Source of the DNA: Jiangella endophytica
GTDB lineage: Bacteria > Actinomycetota > Actinomycetes > Jiangellales > Jiangellaceae
Reading direction: 5' to 3'
NCBI RefSeq assembly: GCF_003427025.1
Contig: NZ_QVAI01000012.1
Location: 1-64,000, forward strand
DNA: 64,000 bases
Under the pieces are notes generated by a model. That model saw nothing but the letters and a program-made list of their open reading frames with translations. It was not told the DNA's origin and searched no databases. A program made the translations under genes and the position numbers. This document shows positions 37,949 through 46,677 of the stretch, piece after piece. Every line of letters begins with the position of its first letter. Position 1 is the first letter of the stretch.

Positions 37949-37954
37949 AGCCTA
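37949..37954 (-). promoter_or_regulatory. internal -10 hexamer for IclR gene, overlapping upstream stop
   Basis: TAGGCT on the minus strand begins with the TAG stop of the MIP18-like gene and is followed by GGACGA and the IclR ATG. It would give a leaderless internal transcript of iclR and the molybdoenzyme. Confidence 0.45.
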
Positions 37955-38680
37955 ACCGCCATATCGGGTGCTGAGCAGGCCGCGGCAGAATCCGGAGTTC
38001 CCCTCGATGCTGATCCGCGTGGTGCGGGCCAGGCGCAGCCGCAACGGCAGCGCGTCGGCCGGGATCGGCGCCCCGTCGTCGCCGACCAGCAGCGGCGCGT
38101 CGTCGCCGGCCGGTAGCCCCAGCCGCTCGCGCCGTCGTCGCAGCCGGGCGGTGTCCGGGGCGTCGCGCAGCCGCGCCGTGGCGAGGTCGACGCCGTCGCG
38201 TGCCAGGCGCGACGCGACCCGCTCCTGCTCCGCGGCGTGCGCCTTGCGCCAGAACGTGATCCGCAGCTCCTCCAGTTCGCCGGCGGCGAGGCCGGGGAAC
38301 GCCGCGGCGAACCCGTCGCCGGCCGCGACGCCGTCGTTGATCTCGTCCGCGGCGAAGTGGTCCTCCAGCCGCACGTCGACGGCGTCGACGCCGGGCACGG
38401 CGCGGGCGGCCTCGTAGGCGTCGGCGACCATCAGGTAGGCGAAGTTCGGCGCGCAGAAGTACGTCGGCAGCCGGAGCCGGATGTGGGCGACGCGGTCCTC
38501 GACGCTCACCGCGGTGACGAAGCCCAGCTCCGTCACCGGCTCGTCCAGCTCGGGGTCGACGACGGCGTCGAGTGCACGCCAGATCGCCGGCACCGGGCCG
38601 GCGGCTGGGTTGCCGCCGGCCCGGGCGGCGTCGGCGCCGCTTGGGGGGCTCGCGGCGCGCGACGCGGTGGTGGCGCTCAC
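37952..38680 (-). CDS. MIP18/DUF59-family iron-sulfur assembly-like protein
   Basis: The 242-residue protein has an Ala/Pro-rich start and a DUF59 (PaaD/MIP18-like) domain at about 28-110: IWRALDAVVDPELDEPVTELGFV and IRLRLPTYFCAPNFAYLMV, where the Cys is the conserved reactive residue. The C-terminal half (GFCRGLLSTRYGG at the end, with another Cys) is a less known extension. DUF59 proteins help assemble or insert Fe-S or other metal centres. A homologue follows the monooxygenase genes in actinobacterial propane (prm) operons. The GTG start overlaps the stop of the amidohydrolase gene. Confidence 0.82.
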   Translation of the reverse strand: MSATTASRAASPPSGADAARAGGNPAAGPVPAIWRALDAVVDPELDEPVTELGFVTAVSVEDRVAHIRLRLPTYFCAPNFAYLMVADAYEAARAVPGVDAVDVRLEDHFAADEINDGVAAGDGFAAAFPGLAAGELEELRITFWRKAHAAEQERVASRLARDGVDLATARLRDAPDTARLRRRRERLGLPAGDDAPLLVGDDGAPIPADALPLRLRLARTTRISIEGNSGFCRGLLSTRYGG

Positions 38681-39726
38681 GGTGCCACCGGTGCGACCGG
38701 TGCGGGTTCGGATCCGATCGCCTCGTCCGGCTCCGTCGCGCTGGGCAGACGCAGCCCGGCCGGAACGTCGAGGTCGTACAGGCGGGCGGCGTTCAGGCCG
38801 AGGATCTTCTTCTTGATCTCCGGCGTGAGGACGCCGTACTCGGACTGCATGTCCTCGGGGATCTGGAAGTCGACGAACCTCTCGATCAGCCACTTCGGCG
38901 TCCAGATGGCGTAGTCGCTGGCGAACGTGATGCGGTCGGCGCCGATCCAGTAGAGCAGCTCACCGAGCACCTGGGCGAAGTATCGCGGCCGCGAGTGGAT
39001 GAACGGCATCGCCACCGCCAGCCCGCCGTAGACGTTCGGCTCCTGCGTGGCGATCCAGCAGAAGTCCTCCAGCCGCGGCAGCCCGCAGTGCTCGACGATG
39101 AACCGCAGCTGCGGGAACGCGGACGCGACGTCGTCGACGTCGGCGACGTCGAACGCGTCGCGGTTGAGCGGGTAGATGGTGGGGCCCTTGTGCACGTGGA
39201 TGTTGCGGATGCCCAGCTGCTGACACCGTTCGAGGTAGCGGTACGACCACGGGTCGGACAGCTTCCAGCCCTTGGAGTCGCCCTTCCACTCCGCCGTGTA
39301 CAACTTGACGCCCTGCAGGTTCCAGCGCTCCGCCAGCTGCTCCAGCCGGCCCAGCCCGGCTTCGCCGTCGCGCGGGTCCCACGAGCCGTTGACGATGAAC
39401 CGCCCCGGGTGCCGTTCCGCCAGCGCGCCGTCCTGCTCCGTGGTGTTGAAGCCGTTGACGAAGAAGTCCGTGAGGTACGTGGGCTGGAAGATGGCCTTGT
39501 CGACGTAGCCCTCCTCGAACAGGTCGTGCATGACCTGCTCCTCGGTCTGGCGCTGGAAGTGCTCCAGCGACCACACCCGGTCCTCCGGACTGAGGTTGCG
39601 GTGGTAGTCGTAGAAGCAGTTGAGGAAGCCTTCGCCGTACCGGTTGGCCTGATTGGCCGGCGTGCCGTCCCAGAAGTGGATGTGGCTGTCGACGACGAAG
39701 TAGTCCTGGCCGTCCTTGCTGTACAT
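38677..39726 (-). CDS. amidohydrolase-family protein (prm-operon type)
   Basis: The 349-residue protein is an amidohydrolase_2 TIM-barrel enzyme. Metal ligands are visible as VDSHIHFWD (His15, His17), IHVHKGP, VEHCGLPRLED and the final FASDYAIW Asp. The N-terminal stretch ANQANRYGEGFLNCFYDYH and HDLFEEGYVDKAIFQPTYL are, to my knowledge, characteristic of the amidohydrolase encoded in actinobacterial propane monooxygenase operons. Its reaction is unknown; it may be a decarboxylase or hydrolase of a small carboxylate, or a protein needed for monooxygenase maturation. AGAGGAGA upstream sets the ATG at 39726. Confidence 0.87.
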   Translation of the reverse strand: MYSKDGQDYFVVDSHIHFWDGTPANQANRYGEGFLNCFYDYHRNLSPEDRVWSLEHFQRQTEEQVMHDLFEEGYVDKAIFQPTYLTDFFVNGFNTTEQDGALAERHPGRFIVNGSWDPRDGEAGLGRLEQLAERWNLQGVKLYTAEWKGDSKGWKLSDPWSYRYLERCQQLGIRNIHVHKGPTIYPLNRDAFDVADVDDVASAFPQLRFIVEHCGLPRLEDFCWIATQEPNVYGGLAVAMPFIHSRPRYFAQVLGELLYWIGADRITFASDYAIWTPKWLIERFVDFQIPEDMQSEYGVLTPEIKKKILGLNAARLYDLDVPAGLRLPSATEPDEAIGSEPAPVAPVAP

Positions 39727-39737
39727 CGGTGTCTCCT

Positions 39738-40769
39738 CTAGAGCGCCGGGACGAGGATGGCCCGGCCGCCGGGCACCAGGCCGTTGTCGAGGTCCGACAG
39801 CGCCTGGAGCGCGTCGTCGAACGTGTAGAGCTTCGTGTGCAGCCTGACCTTCCCCCGCGCGGCCAGGACCATCAGCTCGTCGAGATCGTTGTACGAGCCG
39901 ACGAGGTTGCCGATCACGTTGATCTCGCGCGAGATCAGCTCGATCGTCGGGACGTCGACGTGCCCGCCGTACCCGATGACGAAGTACGAGCCGGCCCGCC
40001 GGGTCATCGCGACGCCGGCGTCCTCGGTTCCTTGTTCTCCGACGAAGTCGAACACCACGTGCGCGCCACCGCCGGTGAGCTCGAGCACCTGCGCGACCTG
40101 GTCGGCGCCGGATCCGACGGTGTGGTGCGCGCCCAGTTCGGCGGCGAACTCGAGTGCCTCCGCGGACAGGTCGACGACGGTGACCTCGGCCGCCGTCGTG
40201 GCCAGCAGCGTCTGCAGGCCGATGTGGCCGAGCCCGCCCGCGCCGATCACGACGGCGTGCGTGCCCGGATACAGCAGCGGCCAGGCCTTGCGGACCGCGT
40301 GGTAGGCCGTGAGGCCCGCGTCGGCGAGCGCCGCGACGTCGCGCGGCGCCAGGCTCTCGTCCAGCTTCACGACCGACCGGGCGCCGGTGAGCAGCAGCTC
40401 GGCCATGCCGCCGTCGCTGTCGATGCCGGGGAAGCGCGAGTTCTCGCAGTGCACGTCGTCGCCGCCACGGCAGGCCCGGCACAGACCGCACGTGACCAGC
40501 GGGTGCAGGATGACGTGGTCGCCCGCGGCGACGTTGGTGACGGCGGGACCGACCTCGATGACGGTGCCGGCGTTCTCGTGCCCGATGGTGTACGGCAGCG
40601 TGACGCCGCTCTTCTGCGCCCATTGCCCTTCGACGATGTGCAGGTCCGTGCGGCAGACCCCGGCCGCGTCGACCTGGACGAGCACGTCGAAGGGTTGTCT
40701 GGGTGCCGGCGCCGGCACCTCGTCGATCGAGGGTTCCTTGCCGTACTCGTGGACCCGGACCGCTCGCAT
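39738..40769 (-). CDS. zinc-dependent NAD(P) alcohol dehydrogenase
   Basis: The 343-residue medium-chain dehydrogenase has the catalytic zinc Cys39 (AAGVCRTDLH) and His/Glu in TIGHENAG, the structural zinc lobe CGLCRACRGGDDVHC, and the Rossmann motif GAGGLGHIG. It oxidises a primary or secondary alcohol or reduces the carbonyl. An alcohol dehydrogenase of this kind ends propane operons, where it handles 2-propanol or 1-propanol. It is the first gene of a five-gene minus-strand unit. The ATG at 40769 is preferred because GGGAGAGGG lies just upstream; a GTG at 40793 would remove this site. Confidence 0.9.
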   Translation of the reverse strand: MRAVRVHEYGKEPSIDEVPAPAPRQPFDVLVQVDAAGVCRTDLHIVEGQWAQKSGVTLPYTIGHENAGTVIEVGPAVTNVAAGDHVILHPLVTCGLCRACRGGDDVHCENSRFPGIDSDGGMAELLLTGARSVVKLDESLAPRDVAALADAGLTAYHAVRKAWPLLYPGTHAVVIGAGGLGHIGLQTLLATTAAEVTVVDLSAEALEFAAELGAHHTVGSGADQVAQVLELTGGGAHVVFDFVGEQGTEDAGVAMTRRAGSYFVIGYGGHVDVPTIELISREINVIGNLVGSYNDLDELMVLAARGKVRLHTKLYTFDDALQALSDLDNGLVPGGRAILVPAL

Positions 40770-40814
40770 CGGCACCCTCTCCCTCGTCGCCACGTTGCGC
40801 TGGTGCCAGGCAAT

Positions 40815-40864
40815 CTGCCGCGTCCGGCAGCCGTTGGGAACGGTGCTTATCGGATGGCGATAAG
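40815..40864. promoter_or_regulatory. triple inverted repeat in the adh-fdhD divergent promoter
   Basis: Three perfect inverted repeats lie in a row: CTGCCG/CGGCAG (40815-40820, 40825-40830), CCGTT/AACGG (40831-40843) and CTTATCG/CGATAAG (40846-40852, 40858-40864). They fill the interval between the adh and fdhD starts. The IclR regulator encoded in the adh operon is the obvious candidate to bind here. Confidence 0.55.
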
Positions 40865-40902
40865 TGGGTAAAGAGAAGAGGACGGGGGTCGACTCCTGAC
40901 CT

Positions 40903-40908
40903 TACGGT
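40903..40908 (+). promoter_or_regulatory. -10 hexamer for leaderless fdhD
   Basis: TACGGT ends 6 nt before the fdhD ATG, and no Shine-Dalgarno sequence is present. Confidence 0.4.
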
Positions 40909-40914
40909 GGTGCT

Positions 40915-41715
40915 ATGGGGCAGATGACGACGCGACGGCCGGTGTTACGGCTGAGGCCCGGCCGATCGGCACGGCGCCCCGACACGCTGGCGGTCGAGGA
41001 ACCGCTGCTGGTCCGGGTCGGCGGCCAGATCCTCACGTCCACCATGCGCACGCCGGGGCACGACTTCGACCTCATCGCCGGCTGGCTGGTCGCCGAGGGC
41101 GCCATCGGCGACCGCACCGACGTCGCCGGCATGAAGGAGTGCGTCGACGAGCAGAACACCATCGAGGTGACGCTCGCCCACGGCGTCGAGCCGCCGCGCG
41201 CCCGCGCCTTCGAGACCACCAGCGCCTGCGGCGTCTGCGGCGCCGACCGCGTGGTCGACGTCCGTGCCGCGCTGCGCTGGCGGCTGGCCGACGACCCCAC
41301 CCGCGTCGACGTCGGCGTCCTGGCCACACTGCCCGACCGCATGCGCGCCGAGCAGCGCGTGTTCGATCGCACCGGCGGGCTGCACGCGGCCGGCCTGTTC
41401 ACCGCGACCGGTCAGGTGGTGGCCGTCCGCGAGGACGTCGGCCGGCACAACGCCGTCGACAAGGTCATCGGGTCGGCGTTCATGGGTGGGCTGCTGCCGC
41501 TGTCCGGTCACGTGCTGCAGGTCAGCGGCCGGGCGTCGTTCGAGCTGGTGCAGAAGGCGGCCGCCGCGGGCGTGCCGGTGCTGGCCGCCGTCTCGGCGCC
41601 GTCCAGCCTCGCGGTCGACCTCGCCGAGGAGTGCGGGCTGACGCTGGTCGGCTTCGTCCGCGGCGGTGGCATGAACGTCTACACGTACCCCGACCGCGTC
41701 CGCGTCGCCGTCTGA
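40915..41715 (+). CDS. fdhD: formate dehydrogenase accessory sulfurtransferase FdhD
   Basis: The 266-residue protein transfers sulfur from a cysteine desulfurase to the molybdenum cofactor of formate dehydrogenase-like enzymes. The active-site loop TTSACGVCG has the CxxC pair Cys105 and Cys108, and VREDVGRHNAVDKVIG is the conserved FdhD motif binding the cofactor. It diverges from the alcohol-dehydrogenase operon that ends with an FdhF/YdeP molybdoenzyme, its likely client. No other formate dehydrogenase subunit is in the window. Confidence 0.94.
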   Translation: MGQMTTRRPVLRLRPGRSARRPDTLAVEEPLLVRVGGQILTSTMRTPGHDFDLIAGWLVAEGAIGDRTDVAGMKECVDEQNTIEVTLAHGVEPPRARAFETTSACGVCGADRVVDVRAALRWRLADDPTRVDVGVLATLPDRMRAEQRVFDRTGGLHAAGLFTATGQVVAVREDVGRHNAVDKVIGSAFMGGLLPLSGHVLQVSGRASFELVQKAAAAGVPVLAAVSAPSSLAVDLAEECGLTLVGFVRGGGMNVYTYPDRVRVAV

Positions 41716-41728
41716 CGCCGGACACTGC

Positions 41729-42238
41729 TCAGCTCGCGGGGACCCAGTAGCGCAGCTTGCCGTGCCGTTCGTCCTCGAAGACGCCGCCGGCGGCCTCGAT
41801 GACCTTGCGCGAGGCGACGTTGTCGACGTCGCAGGTGACGAGGGCGGGGTCGATGCCGAGCTTGGCCGACCACGGCATGGCCTGCTGCAGCATCGCGGTG
41901 GCGTGGCCGCGGCGTCGCGCCGACGGGCGGACGTCGTAGCCGATGTGGCCGCCGTAGTCGCGCAGCCACGGGGTCAGGTGGTGCCGGATGGACAGCCGGC
42001 CGAGGAAGAGCGGGCCGTCGACGTACCAGAGGTGGGTCGACGGCACCATGCCGCGCGAGCGCGGCGCGTCCTCGCGCTCGTCGTCGATCTGCCGGCGGAC
42101 GTACGTGGCGAACCCCTCGGGCCGGACCATGTCGGCGAGCTGGAGGTCGTCGGCCCATCGCGGCTCGTAGCCGGGCTCGCCGACGGCCTCGAGCCACGAC
42201 TCGTGGACCTCGACGGTAGGGCGGACCAGTTCCGGCAC
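41729..42238 (-). CDS. GNAT N-acetyltransferase
   Basis: The 169-residue protein has a single GNAT domain: ELVRPTVEVHESWLEAV at the start, acetyl-CoA loop VRPSARRRGHATAMLQQAM and CDVDNVASRKVIEAAGG. It resembles GNATs that act on amino-glycosides or amino acids, but the substrate is unknown. The GTG at 42238 is chosen because family members begin close to PELVRPT; a TTG at 42271 would add 11 residues. The start lies within an inverted repeat, GGCACGA/TCGTGCC (42234-42240, 42247-42253), which could affect its expression. Confidence 0.75.
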   Translation of the reverse strand: MPELVRPTVEVHESWLEAVGEPGYEPRWADDLQLADMVRPEGFATYVRRQIDDEREDAPRSRGMVPSTHLWYVDGPLFLGRLSIRHHLTPWLRDYGGHIGYDVRPSARRRGHATAMLQQAMPWSAKLGIDPALVTCDVDNVASRKVIEAAGGVFEDERHGKLRYWVPAS

Positions 42239-42308
42239 GAGATCTATCGTGCCCGGTAACCAGCCGGTCAATCGCGCGGATCGCGGAATCGGCCGTATTT
42301 CGCGGCGC

Positions 42309-42341
42309 CCGGCCGCCCCGCCGGTCGGGCGGGGCGGCCGG
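42309..42341 (-). terminator. 14-bp hairpin after the metallophosphoesterase gene
   Basis: A perfect 14-bp GC-rich stem (42309-42322 and 42328-42341) with a 5-nt loop lies 5 nt past the phosphoesterase stop on the minus strand. No U tract follows. Confidence 0.78.
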
Positions 42342-42346
42342 ACCTG

Positions 42347-45300
42347 CTATCGCTGGGCGCGGAACACGAACCGCGCCTGATCGGGCAGGTGGTTCGGATC
42401 GCCGTCGTAGGACGCGACGACGCTGTACGGCCCCGGCTTCAGACCGGCGGCGGTCTCGCAGCTCGCCGTCCCGTCCTCGACCACCGCGACGCAGAGCGTC
42501 GAGCCGCGCGAGTCGAATCGCACCTCGCCGGTCGCCGACGGCGCGAGGGTCGCCGTCAGCACGGCCGGCTCGCCGGGCGGGACGGGGTCGTTCACCGGGC
42601 CGGCCGCGAACTCCGCGGGCGCCCGCCGGACCGTCACCCGGGCGGTGCCGGTCGACGGCGCGTACTCCGCGTCGCCCGAGTACGCCGCCGACACCTCGTG
42701 CGTCCCCGCCGGCAGGATGCCGAGGGAGCAGCTCGCCACGCCGCCGGTCACCGTCGCGACGCACGCCGCCCCACCTGCCAGGCCGAACGTGACCGTCCCG
42801 GTCGCGCCGGAGGGCGTCACCGTCGCCGACACCTCCACCGGCGTCCCGTACGTCTGCGTCACCGGCCGCGCCGTGACCTCGGACGCCGCCGAGCCGGCGC
42901 CCGCACCCGTGGTGAACTCCCAGATCGGCGACCTGGCGTAGTAGCCGTCCGGGTCGGTCGCCTGGGCGTACCACTGGTACGTGGTGTCCGGCGTGAGTCC
43001 GTCGACGGTGACCGCCGCCCGCTCGCCGGAGGTCACGCCCGTCGCCAGGCCCAGCCGAGCGTCGCCCCAGGCGCTGACGCCGAGGCGGTCCGTCGCGATG
43101 CTGCGGGTGGGCGTGTCCAGCTGCAGCGGCGTCGTGAAGTTCTCCGCCGCCGGGTCGCCGAAGGCGCTGTCCGCCTCGGGGGTGAGCACGGAGAACGAGT
43201 CGTGTGTCATCGTGCCCGCGACGGTGTCGAAGTCGATCGTGCGCATCCAGCCGCCGCCGGCGGTCGGCAGCTCCTGGGTGTCGTAGAGGACCTCGACCAC
43301 GACCCGGCCGTCCTCGAGGTGCTTGATGTTGTAGGCCGTGTTGTGGATGTGCCCGCACAGCACCAGGTCGACGTTGTCGTTCGGCACCACGATCTCGTCG
43401 AAGATCCGCTGGCCGGGACCGGTGAACACGCCACCGCCGCCGATGTACCAGTGCGTCGCGATGATCACGTTGTGGTCCGGGTGCGCCTGGATGATCTCGT
43501 TGGCCCAGGCGATCTCCGCGTCGTCCAGCGTCCAGTCGAGGTACATGACGAGGAAGTCGGCCTTCGGCGTCGACAGCACGTCGTAATGCTGGACGTTGTC
43601 GGCCACGGTGCCGCCGTACCAGGGGTTGTCCTCGTACCGGTCGCCGCCGAAGTGCTCGCGGTAGGGCCGGTACTCGCCGCCGCCGACATCGTCGTGGTTG
43701 CCCGGCACCAGGCCGTACGGGAAGCCGGCCTCGTCCCAGGTGCGCATGATCTCCGACGCGCGGGCCCACTCGATCGCGGCATTGGGCGTCTGCACGATGT
43801 CGCCGGTGTGCACGCCGTAGCTGAGGTCCTTCGCCGCCCGGTTGGTGACGACCCAGTCGACCATCTTCTGGTAGGTCTCCGGCTCCTTGTTGGAGTACCA
43901 CTGGGTGTCGCTCATCCAGGCGAACGAGACGACGTCGTCATCGTCGACGACGGCCGCGCCGGCGTCCTGGACCAGCACCTGGGCCACGCCCTCGCGGACG
44001 GTCTCGTCGACGCGCACCTCGCCGCTCAGCGTCAGCGGCCGGCCGCCGTCGCCGTCGGCGAGCAGCTGCCACGACCGGGTCGCGTGGTTCCACACCAACA
44101 GTTCCGCGCGGTGCCCCCGCGGGACCTGGCCCGCCCATTCGACGGTGAACCGGGCCGCATCGATGTCCGCGGGCACGGTGACCTCGAACTGCTGGAACGG
44201 GTAGGCGCCCTCGGCGCTGGTGGTCAGGGCGTCGTCGTCGGCCTCGGCGACGGCGTCCGCGTCGGCGACCGGGTCGCCGGTGCCGCGGCCGGGCCGCGCG
44301 TTCGCGGACGTGCCTTCGCGGACGACCGCGGCGCCGGCGGCCTCGTAGCCGCGCTTGAACTCGACGGCGAGAACGTCGCCGGCCGGGTCGAGCGCCGTCA
44401 CGGACAGGTCGGCCGCGCCCGGCGGCACGTCGGTCGCGCCGTCGGCCGGCCCCGGGTCCGACGGAGCGTCGGGCTGGTTGCCTGCGGTCGTGAACGTGAC
44501 GGTGCTGGTGCTGGTGTTGAGCAGCCCGTCGGTGGCGGTGGCGACCAGCGTGTGCTCGCCGTCGGTGACCGTTTCCGGGTCGATGACGGCGCCGTCGGCG
44601 ATCGGCTCGCCGTCCAGTTCCAGCTCCAGCTCGTCGACGCCCGCGGGGTCGTTCGCCACCACGTCGACCGTGACGGTCACACCGTCGTAGGTCGCGCCGT
44701 CCCGCGGCGAGCGCACGGTGATCTCCGGGCCGGTCGCGTCGACGCTGAACTCGACCGTCTCGGTCTCGGCCGTGCCGTCGTCCGCGGTCGCGGTGACCTC
44801 GACCGTGTGCGTCCCCGTCGCGACCTCGGTGAGCTGCGCGTCGAACGTGCCGTCGACCCGGCCCAGTGACACCGGGTCGCCGCCGTCGAGCCGGAACGAC
44901 ACGTCCGTCGGCCGGGTGACGACGCCGGTCAGCGCGACGGTGCCGCCGCCGATCTGCTCGCCCGGCCGCGGCGACAGCAGCGTCACGACCGACTCCTCGT
45001 CCTCGAACGCGGCGTCGGCGAGGACGGCGACCTGCTCCGCCGTCAGCGCCTGGCTGTAGACGCGCGCCGACTCGATCGAGGACAGGCTGTACGACTGGAG
45101 GGCACCGTTGCTGGCCGCGTCGGCGCCGAGGACCCAGTTCTGCGCGTGCGCGGGCGGCAGCCGCAGCGCGCCGGTCGCGGCGATCTGCGACGCGACCCGG
45201 CCGTCGACGTACAGGAAGAGCGTGGAACCGTCCCAGACCGCCGTCGCGTGGTACCAGCGGCCGGGTTCCAGCCGCGCGTTGATCCGCTTGTACGCGCCGC

Positions 45301-45781
45301 CGATGTGCGCCCACACCTCCATCACGCCGCCGCCGACGTCGATCGCGATGCCGCCGCCCTCGGCGTCGGAGCAGACGTTGCCGTGCTGGTCGGGGCTGTC
45401 GCCGTCGAACCGGAACACGCACTCGACGCTGAACGACGTGGTCAGCTTGCTCCACTGGGCGGTGAACGGGTAGACGAGCGCGTCGTCGCCGTCGAAGGTC
45501 GCGACGGTGCCCGGCACGCCCGGGTCGGTGCCGTAGACCGGCGCGCCGACCGTCCGCGCGGGCAGGTTCTGGGTGTGCTCGACCGGGGTGCCGTCCTCGA
45601 AGTCGACGTCGAGGACGTCGGCGTCCGGCACCACGACCGGAGCGGCGGTGACGGTCGACGAGACCGTGACGTCCTGGGTGGCCTGGCCCGGCGGCACGGC
45701 CAGGCCGCCGGCCAGCAGGCCGAGGCCGGCGACGGCCGCCACCGTTCGGAGTCGTCGATGCTGATGGGGGTGCGATCTCAC
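42347..45781 (-). CDS. secreted multidomain metallophosphoesterase with LamG and Ig-like domains
   Basis: The 1144-residue protein has a signal peptide (about 1-35), a LamG/concanavalin-like domain (about 60-250, FEDGTPVEHTQN to VYSQALTAEQVA), two bacterial Ig-like modules (about 265-435), a linker, a calcineurin-like phosphoesterase (about 620-860: SDTQWYSN, VHTGDIVQ, VPGNHDD, ATHWYIGGG, CGHIHNT), a fibronectin-III-like segment (FTTPLQLDTPTRSIAT to IWEFTTGAG) and two C-terminal Ig_3-type repeats. The full set of metal ligands is present, so it is probably an active extracellular phosphatase or nuclease-like enzyme. GAGGAG precedes the GTG start. It follows the membrane-protein gene by 13 nt. 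Confidence 0.9.
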   Translation of the reverse strand: MRSHPHQHRRLRTVAAVAGLGLLAGGLAVPPGQATQDVTVSSTVTAAPVVVPDADVLDVDFEDGTPVEHTQNLPARTVGAPVYGTDPGVPGTVATFDGDDALVYPFTAQWSKLTTSFSVECVFRFDGDSPDQHGNVCSDAEGGGIAIDVGGGVMEVWAHIGGAYKRINARLEPGRWYHATAVWDGSTLFLYVDGRVASQIAATGALRLPPAHAQNWVLGADAASNGALQSYSLSSIESARVYSQALTAEQVAVLADAAFEDEESVVTLLSPRPGEQIGGGTVALTGVVTRPTDVSFRLDGGDPVSLGRVDGTFDAQLTEVATGTHTVEVTATADDGTAETETVEFSVDATGPEITVRSPRDGATYDGVTVTVDVVANDPAGVDELELELDGEPIADGAVIDPETVTDGEHTLVATATDGLLNTSTSTVTFTTAGNQPDAPSDPGPADGATDVPPGAADLSVTALDPAGDVLAVEFKRGYEAAGAAVVREGTSANARPGRGTGDPVADADAVAEADDDALTTSAEGAYPFQQFEVTVPADIDAARFTVEWAGQVPRGHRAELLVWNHATRSWQLLADGDGGRPLTLSGEVRVDETVREGVAQVLVQDAGAAVVDDDDVVSFAWMSDTQWYSNKEPETYQKMVDWVVTNRAAKDLSYGVHTGDIVQTPNAAIEWARASEIMRTWDEAGFPYGLVPGNHDDVGGGEYRPYREHFGGDRYEDNPWYGGTVADNVQHYDVLSTPKADFLVMYLDWTLDDAEIAWANEIIQAHPDHNVIIATHWYIGGGGVFTGPGQRIFDEIVVPNDNVDLVLCGHIHNTAYNIKHLEDGRVVVEVLYDTQELPTAGGGWMRTIDFDTVAGTMTHDSFSVLTPEADSAFGDPAAENFTTPLQLDTPTRSIATDRLGVSAWGDARLGLATGVTSGERAAVTVDGLTPDTTYQWYAQATDPDGYYARSPIWEFTTGAGAGSAASEVTARPVTQTYGTPVEVSATVTPSGATGTVTFGLAGGAACVATVTGGVASCSLGILPAGTHEVSAAYSGDAEYAPSTGTARVTVRRAPAEFAAGPVNDPVPPGEPAVLTATLAPSATGEVRFDSRGSTLCVAVVEDGTASCETAAGLKPGPYSVVASYDGDPNHLPDQARFVFRAQR

Positions 45782-45794
45782 GGCGATGCGCTCC

Positions 45795-46520
45795 TCAGGA
45801 GTGGGGATGTCCGGTGCCGACGCCGTCAGCGGACGGCTCCGGCCGCCGGCGGCGTACGAGGAGGGTCACGGCGGCGGCGGCCACGGTCACCGCGGCGAGC
45901 ACGGTGCCCACCTGCGGCAGCGCCCGCCTGGCGAGGCCCGCGCCGTCGGTCGTCGTCGCGGCCGCCGCCGGGTCGAACGCCCACTCGGCGGTGTCGTCGG
46001 CCAGCGTGTAGACGTGCCCCTGGTCGCCGGCGCCGGTCGCGAGCGTGCGGTAGGCCGCGTGCAGGTCGGTGAGTGTCGAGATCGACACCTCGGCCGTCCG
46101 CACCGGCCCGGCGCAGGTGAAGGAGAGCTCGGCGCCGTCGTCGGCCAGCCGGTCCAGCGCGCCGACGGACCCGGCGCAGTCCTGCCCGCCGGCCCGCACC
46201 CTGATGCGCTCCAGCAGGTAGCCGGCGAACTCGGGCGCCGCGGCCAACGCGTCGACGTCGGTCGGGTCGGACTCCTCCGGGACCAGCGCGCCGTCCTGGT
46301 AGACGAACGTCCGGCCGGACTCGACCACGCGCAGCTCGATCGCCAGCGCGGACAGGTCGTCGGCGGCCGCCCGCCAGCTCACGTGGACGGTGTCGCCGTC
46401 GGCGCCGACCCGCGCTGTCTGCGGGTCACCGAACGGATGGGCCTGCGCGACGCCGCCGGTCAGCGCGGCCGCGGCCAGCGCCGCGGTGCCGACGCGCAGC
46501 AGGCGGCGACCTGGTGCCAC
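45795..46520 (-). CDS. exported membrane-anchored protein of unknown function
   Basis: The 241-residue protein has a signal peptide (about 1-27, ending VAQAHP), an extracellular domain with two Cys (QDCAGSVG and SFTCAGP, likely a disulfide) and a C-terminal membrane helix (about 205-225) followed by RRRRPEPSADG and a His-containing end. The layout is that of a surface-exposed, C-terminally anchored protein. No family is recognised with confidence. It is followed 13 nt later by the secreted phosphoesterase gene and is probably co-transcribed with it. Confidence 0.75.
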   Translation of the reverse strand: MAPGRRLLRVGTAALAAAALTGGVAQAHPFGDPQTARVGADGDTVHVSWRAAADDLSALAIELRVVESGRTFVYQDGALVPEESDPTDVDALAAAPEFAGYLLERIRVRAGGQDCAGSVGALDRLADDGAELSFTCAGPVRTAEVSISTLTDLHAAYRTLATGAGDQGHVYTLADDTAEWAFDPAAAATTTDGAGLARRALPQVGTVLAAVTVAAAAVTLLVRRRRPEPSADGVGTGHPHS

Positions 46521-46677
46521 GGTCCGGCCTCCCGCGGGGTCCTGGGGCGGCCCGGCGGACCCGGGCTACCGACAGGTGCCGAGCCTGGCGGCCGTCCTCG
46601 ACCCGTGCGGGGCGGCCAGGTGACCAGGCCCGGTCGGCGCGGTGAACTATTGGGACAATCCACGTCCCACGGTGGTG

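Noticed and set aside
40600-40914. Sigma-54 type promoter (TGGCAC) near adh
   Set aside because: The TTGC half is missing at the right spacing and actinobacteria generally lack sigma-54.
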